Source: a virus
IMG/VR virus record: IMGVR_UViG_3300042884_001120
Location: 62,001-126,000 of that record
Reading direction: 5' to 3' (one strand)
Length of the DNA stretch: 64,000 bases
Shown here in pieces: positions 61,850 through 64,000 of this stretch. Positions within the stretch are counted from its first letter, which is position 1; each line of letters begins with the position of its first letter. The notes beneath the pieces are model-generated. The model worked only from the letters and a program-made list of their open reading frames with translations, did not search any database and was not told the DNA's origin. A program made the translations under genes and the position numbers.

Positions 61850-61995
61850 GCATTGTCACACAACTGCAATGCAAGAAGGCGTTTGCCGAATGGTGCGCCC
61901 TGCATCGCATACCCATTAAGAAGTATCCTGCTTACGGCTTGCGCCTGTATGGTATATGGGAACGCAAATGGAATAGAAGGTATGACACTGTATAA
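61846..61995 (+). CDS. 49-aa basic hypothetical protein
   Basis: MSIVTQLQCKKAFAEWCALH then RIPIKKYPAYGLRLYGIWER. Linked by ATGA to the preceding gene and followed within a base by the next ATG (61997). Aromatic/basic; no recognisable domain. Confidence 0.5.
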   Translation: MSIVTQLQCKKAFAEWCALHRIPIKKYPAYGLRLYGIWERKWNRRYDTV

Positions 61996-61996
61996 C

Positions 61997-62167
61997 ATGA
62001 AGAAGATCATAGTAGAATCAAGATGGAAGGGTGACACCAAGTGGAGCTATCGTGCCGAGCTAGTAGGTAGCACAGAGACCAAGGCCCTGCTACAATACTA
62101 TAAGCTTGTCGCACAAGATGAGCGGCTCAAGTGCAAGAATGAATATAGGGTAAGGCTAGTGGAATAG
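61997..62167 (+). CDS. 56-aa hypothetical protein
   Basis: MKKIIVESRWKGDTKWSYRA and ELVGSTETKALLQYYKLVAQ. This ATG is preferred over an in-frame start at 61853, which would make the chain overlap the 49-aa gene. The 45-bp G+C repeat starts three bases after its stop. Confidence 0.55.
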   Translation: MKKIIVESRWKGDTKWSYRAELVGSTETKALLQYYKLVAQDERLKCKNEYRVRLVE

Positions 62168-62169
62168 CT

Positions 62170-62214
62170 AAAGCCCTGAAGATCAACGACTTACGACGCC
62201 GGGCCCCGCCGGGC
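62170..62214. repeat. 45-bp G+C-rich intergenic repeat, copy A
   Basis: Starts AAAGCCCTGAAGATCAACGA and ends GCCGGGCCCCGCCGGGC; 42 of 45 bases match copy B. Contains two GCCGGGC blocks around CCC. Lies between a stop codon and a leaderless promoter. Confidence 0.8.
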
Positions 62215-62264
62215 ATACGATGCAAGACAACTGTAAGACAGTGCATATGTCAAGAGAAAAGATA

Positions 62265-62274
62265 TTGTCATACA
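62265..62274 (+). promoter_or_regulatory. TTGTCATACA box
   Basis: Dyad TGTNNNACA, 33 bases before the -35 of promoter 2. Confidence 0.5.
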
Positions 62275-62306
62275 CAAATAAAAATGTAAAAAAATAAAAG
62301 TTTTTG

Positions 62307-62335
62307 TTGCGTTCTGATCCGTTCTGCCCTATCTT
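62307..62335 (+). promoter_or_regulatory. Leaderless-type promoter 2
   Basis: TTGCGT (62307-62312), 17 bases, TATCTT (62330-62335), six bases, ATG 62342. A-tract upstream. Confidence 0.65.
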
Positions 62336-62341
62336 AAAACC

Positions 62342-62551
62342 ATGAAGAACAAGACCGCCCCTCTAAACTTTGACAACGTGTGCAACATCCGCACTTACCT
62401 CGCCCTTTCGATCAAGGGGGAAATCAAGTTACGACGCGAAACTGTGACTTACTGGGGCGCATCTAGCGCAATGGCTAAACTGCACAATCAGCGAGTGCGT
62501 GACATGGTCAGGGCATACAGGGCCGCGAAAGGAATCGAAATAAAGTTTTGA
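62342..62551 (+). CDS. 69-aa helical hypothetical protein
   Basis: MKNKTAPLNFDNVCNIRTYL and RDMVRAYRAAKGIEIKF: helical and basic. ATG predicted at +1 of promoter 2. No family recognised; a small DNA-binding or host-takeover protein is possible. Confidence 0.55.
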   Translation: MKNKTAPLNFDNVCNIRTYLALSIKGEIKLRRETVTYWGASSAMAKLHNQRVRDMVRAYRAAKGIEIKF

Positions 62552-62576
62552 CACGGCAATACCAAAAGACGATACT
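62548..62576 (+). promoter_or_regulatory. Leaderless-type promoter 3
   Basis: TTGACA (62548-62553), 17 bases, GATACT (62571-62576), six bases (ATGAAT), then ATG 62583. Lies over the stop of the preceding gene, so the two are separate units. Confidence 0.65.
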
Positions 62577-62582
62577 ATGAAT

Positions 62583-62813
62583 ATGAAAACCGACATCACA
62601 CACAACACCACCTCCGAACTCATGCTCCGCGCCGTTAACGACCGCGAGCTTTCCACCCTCGTTGAGAGGAGCTTTGAGGAGTGCGACTTGGGGATCATCA
62701 AGCGTCAACTGATGAGGGCCTTTGTTTACACAGGGGCGCAGATGACGGCCTTTGAGCAGGAATGGGCGTTGTCATACAATGACTGGTATTCGGAACATTG
62801 CCCGAACGAATAA
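62583..62813 (+). CDS. 76-aa helical hypothetical protein
   Basis: Start chosen at ATG 62583, which keeps the six-base spacing from the -10 box; an ATG at 62577 is also in frame. MKTDITHNTTSELMLRAVND, then LVERSFEECDLGIIKRQLMR and FVYTGAQMTAFEQEW. Helical with a Glu/Arg pattern; contains a TTGTCATACAA box at 62769. Function unknown. Confidence 0.55.
   Translation: MKTDITHNTTSELMLRAVNDRELSTLVERSFEECDLGIIKRQLMRAFVYTGAQMTAFEQEWALSYNDWYSEHCPNE
62769..62779. promoter_or_regulatory. TTGTCATACAA dyad within coding end
   Basis: Perfect TTGT-CAT-ACAA inverted repeat near the end of the 76-aa gene, upstream of the next gene. Confidence 0.4.
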
Positions 62814-62817
62814 TCAC

Positions 62818-62949
62818 ATGAACACCGAACGCTTTGTCATACAAGTGAAAGACATCCGCAAGCGCCAACGCTTTGCGCCCTTGCAGAAGTTAATTGCTTC
62901 AAAAAAGCTCTATAAAAGGAGAGCTAAACATCGGGCCGAACGGGATTAA
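62818..62949 (+). CDS. 43-aa basic hypothetical protein
   Basis: Start at ATG 62818 rather than 62752, which would run through the preceding gene. MNTERFVIQVKDIRKRQRFA then KKLYKRRAKHRAERD: strongly basic, likely nucleic-acid binding. A TTGTCATACAA dyad lies at 62834-62844 inside it. The repeat copy B starts three bases after its stop. Confidence 0.45.
   Translation: MNTERFVIQVKDIRKRQRFAPLQKLIASKKLYKRRAKHRAERD
62834..62844. promoter_or_regulatory. TTGTCATACAA dyad within coding start
   Basis: Second intragenic copy of TTGT-CAT-ACAA, 13 bases after the ATG at 62818. Confidence 0.4.
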
Positions 62950-62952
62950 CAC

Positions 62953-62997
62953 AAAGCCCTGATAATCAACGACTTACGAAGCCGGGCCCCGCCGGGC
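62953..62997. repeat. 45-bp G+C-rich intergenic repeat, copy B
   Basis: Starts AAAGCCCTGATAATCAACGA; ends GCCGGGCCCCGCCGGGC. Confidence 0.8.
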
Positions 62998-63002
62998 GCG
63001 CG

Positions 63003-63013
63003 TTGTCTTACAA
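63003..63013 (+). promoter_or_regulatory. TTGTCTTACAA box (variant)
   Basis: TTGT-CTT-ACAA, one base from the standard box. Confidence 0.4.
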
Positions 63014-63096
63014 TCTCTCACTTGTTATATCATAGTTGCTCAGCCAGTGTCAAGCATTTTCTGCAAAAAAAATTTAAAAAAACAAAAAAATACCTA

Positions 63097-63125
63097 TTGC
63101 TTTTCTCATGGGCGCATGATACATT
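63097..63125 (+). promoter_or_regulatory. Leaderless-type promoter 4
   Basis: TTGCTT (63097-63102), 17 bases, TACATT (63120-63125), six bases, ATG 63132. A run of A tracts (63065-63090) precedes it. Confidence 0.65.
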
Positions 63126-63131
63126 TTAATC

Positions 63132-63350
63132 ATGAAAACGAAACTAGCACTAAACGGAAGGGAAGTTGATTCCCAGTCAATCAACATTGAAGGCGTGAAT
63201 CGCGCTGACTATCCAGACTTTGCAGATGCCTTCATCGGTGAAGCGGTTTGGATGAACGATGGAACAGCCTTGAATGACGAGGAGTTAGAGCAACTCACCG
63301 AGGAAAATGGCGAACTGGTAAACCAGTTGGCGCATGAAAACTTTTTTTAA
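63132..63350 (+). CDS. 72-aa acidic conserved small protein
   Basis: MKTKLALNGREVDSQSINIE and VNRADYPDFADAFIGEAVW, ending LNDEELEQLTEENGELVNQL. Acidic, with a 'DYpDFsDAyi..a.w.DG..L...EL..L' pattern that recurs as a small phage/plasmid protein of unknown function. ATG at +1 of promoter 4. Confidence 0.6.
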   Translation: MKTKLALNGREVDSQSINIEGVNRADYPDFADAFIGEAVWMNDGTALNDEELEQLTEENGELVNQLAHENFF

Positions 63351-63357
63351 TCTCCTG

Positions 63358-63385
63358 TTGACAAAATCGCAAAAACTGAAATAAT
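63358..63385 (+). promoter_or_regulatory. Leaderless-type promoter 5
   Basis: TTGACA (63358-63363), 16 bases, AATAAT (63380-63385), six bases, ATG 63392. Confidence 0.6.
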
Positions 63386-63391
63386 CAAATC

Positions 63392-63703
63392 ATGAACAAC
63401 ACGAACACCAAGGAAGCAATCAGGGAACAGGCAAAGCAGAAACTCGCCGCGCTTGTGATTGGCAAGGTCTACTCTCACGAAAACGAAACTTTCGTTTACG
63501 AGGGTGACGACCGCGCAACTCTTCGCAACATGTCGGTTTCTAGCGGTGATGTTCCGTTGCTTCGGCATGACGGAAATCTGGTGAACATGTCTGTCCTCCT
63601 TGGTCTCAAGGAGTCTTACATGAGCAGGGAGGAGTTTGATGCGTCTTACAACAACACCTCTAACGCCATGACTGAATGGTGCCACAAAAACAATCAATAC
63701 TAA
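63392..63703 (+). CDS. 103-aa hypothetical protein
   Basis: MNNTNTKEAIREQAKQKLAA then VIGKVYSHENETFVYEGDDR and DVPLLRHDGNLVNMSVLLGL. N-terminal helix and a beta-rich middle; no domain recognised. Predicted leaderless from promoter 5. Confidence 0.55.
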   Translation: MNNTNTKEAIREQAKQKLAALVIGKVYSHENETFVYEGDDRATLRNMSVSSGDVPLLRHDGNLVNMSVLLGLKESYMSREEFDASYNNTSNAMTEWCHKNNQY

Positions 63704-63814
63704 TATAATATAACATGAGCCTACATAGAATCTCACTACATATAAATTGCTTGATTAATAGGCCAAAAAATTGGCGTTTCTACATGTTAGGTATTCTCAG
63801 AGAGCTGTCTCTAT

Positions 63815-63859
63815 AAAGTGTTGAGGATCAGGGACTTACAGTGCCCGGCCCCGCCCGGC
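63815..63859. repeat. 45-bp G+C-rich intergenic repeat, copy C
   Basis: About 34 of 45 bases match copy A. The two GCCGGGC blocks are GCCCGGC here: the centre base of each near-palindrome has flipped in both blocks. Confidence 0.7.
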
Positions 63860-63864
63860 CCGCG

Positions 63865-63874
63865 TTGTCATACA
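63865..63874 (+). promoter_or_regulatory. TTGTCATACA box
   Basis: Follows repeat copy C, as in the other modules. Confidence 0.5.
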
Positions 63875-63938
63875 TTCTCGCACCACGTGTTGTCAAGCGT
63901 TTTCTCCCATCCGGTCGAAATTTTTTTATAAATAATTA

Positions 63939-63966
63939 TTGCACACAGATCCCTTTGTGGTATTCT
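63939..63966 (+). promoter_or_regulatory. Leaderless-type promoter 6
   Basis: TTGCAC (63939-63944), 16 bases, TATTCT (63961-63966), six bases, ATG 63973. Confidence 0.6.
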
Positions 63967-63972
63967 CTAATC

Positions 63973-64000
63973 ATGGAAAACGAAATGAACCCGAAGGAAC
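63973..64000 (+). CDS. Start of a further small gene, cut by window edge
   Basis: MENEMNPKE is visible before the window ends; predicted leaderless from promoter 6. Confidence 0.45.

Overview
The window is a piece of a tailed double-stranded DNA phage genome with siphovirus-type tail genes. It is not bacterial chromosome. Evidence is a complete head-to-tail module on the minus strand: terminase, portal, protease/scaffold, major capsid, connectors, tail tube, tape measure and a long series of adhesion proteins. Phage-borne nucleotide, DNA and stress genes sit around it (class I ribonucleotide reductase, PhoH, Hsp20, two sigma-like factors). A one-piece spanin (lipobox plus C-terminal membrane anchor) in the lysis cassette means a Gram-negative host. 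Shine-Dalgarno sequences are rare and the early promoters are of the TTGACA/TATAAT type with start codons almost at +1. Autotransporter-type beta-strand repeats and RCC1-like repeats in the adhesion proteins would fit a Verrucomicrobia-like host, but that is inference.

Layout. 1-4.9 kb (minus): nrdA (cut by the window edge), nrdB, small genes, a glycosyltransferase, a DEIPF-tailed protein and a sigma-like factor transcribed from a good sigma70-type promoter. 4.94-5.13 kb: divergent gap with three tandem hairpins. 5.1-10.2 kb (plus): membrane protein, candidate DNA-binding protein, two glycosyltransferase ORFs that look like one interrupted gene, a candidate single-strand annealing protein and a Cys-rich peptide. 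10.2-34.7 kb (minus): tail tip, adhesion and tape-measure genes. 34.7-53.2 kb (minus): tail, connector, head, lysis, packaging and transcription genes. 53.3-60.6 kb: mixed strands, with an HExxH peptidase, PhoH, a phosphoesterase, Hsp20 and two large beta-solenoid proteins. 60.6-64 kb (plus): a visibly more G+C-rich block of very small genes, several of them membrane microproteins.

Regulation is the most striking part. (1) Thirteen copies of a GTGTAA motif, in the orientation of the gene, stand just upstream of the first genes of the late units; this is a candidate phage late promoter read by one of the two phage sigma-like factors. (2) Six genes in the right-hand block have a TTG-start -35 box, a 16-17 bp spacer, a -10 box and then exactly six bases before ATG, which predicts leaderless mRNAs. 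(3) Four of these six share a larger upstream module with a TTGTNNNACA box and A/T tracts; three of the four also carry a 45-bp G+C-rich repeat. A gap of ten bases between two halves of a glycosyltransferase, with identical AAT codons on either side, is worth testing as a translational bypass, a split gene or a mutation.
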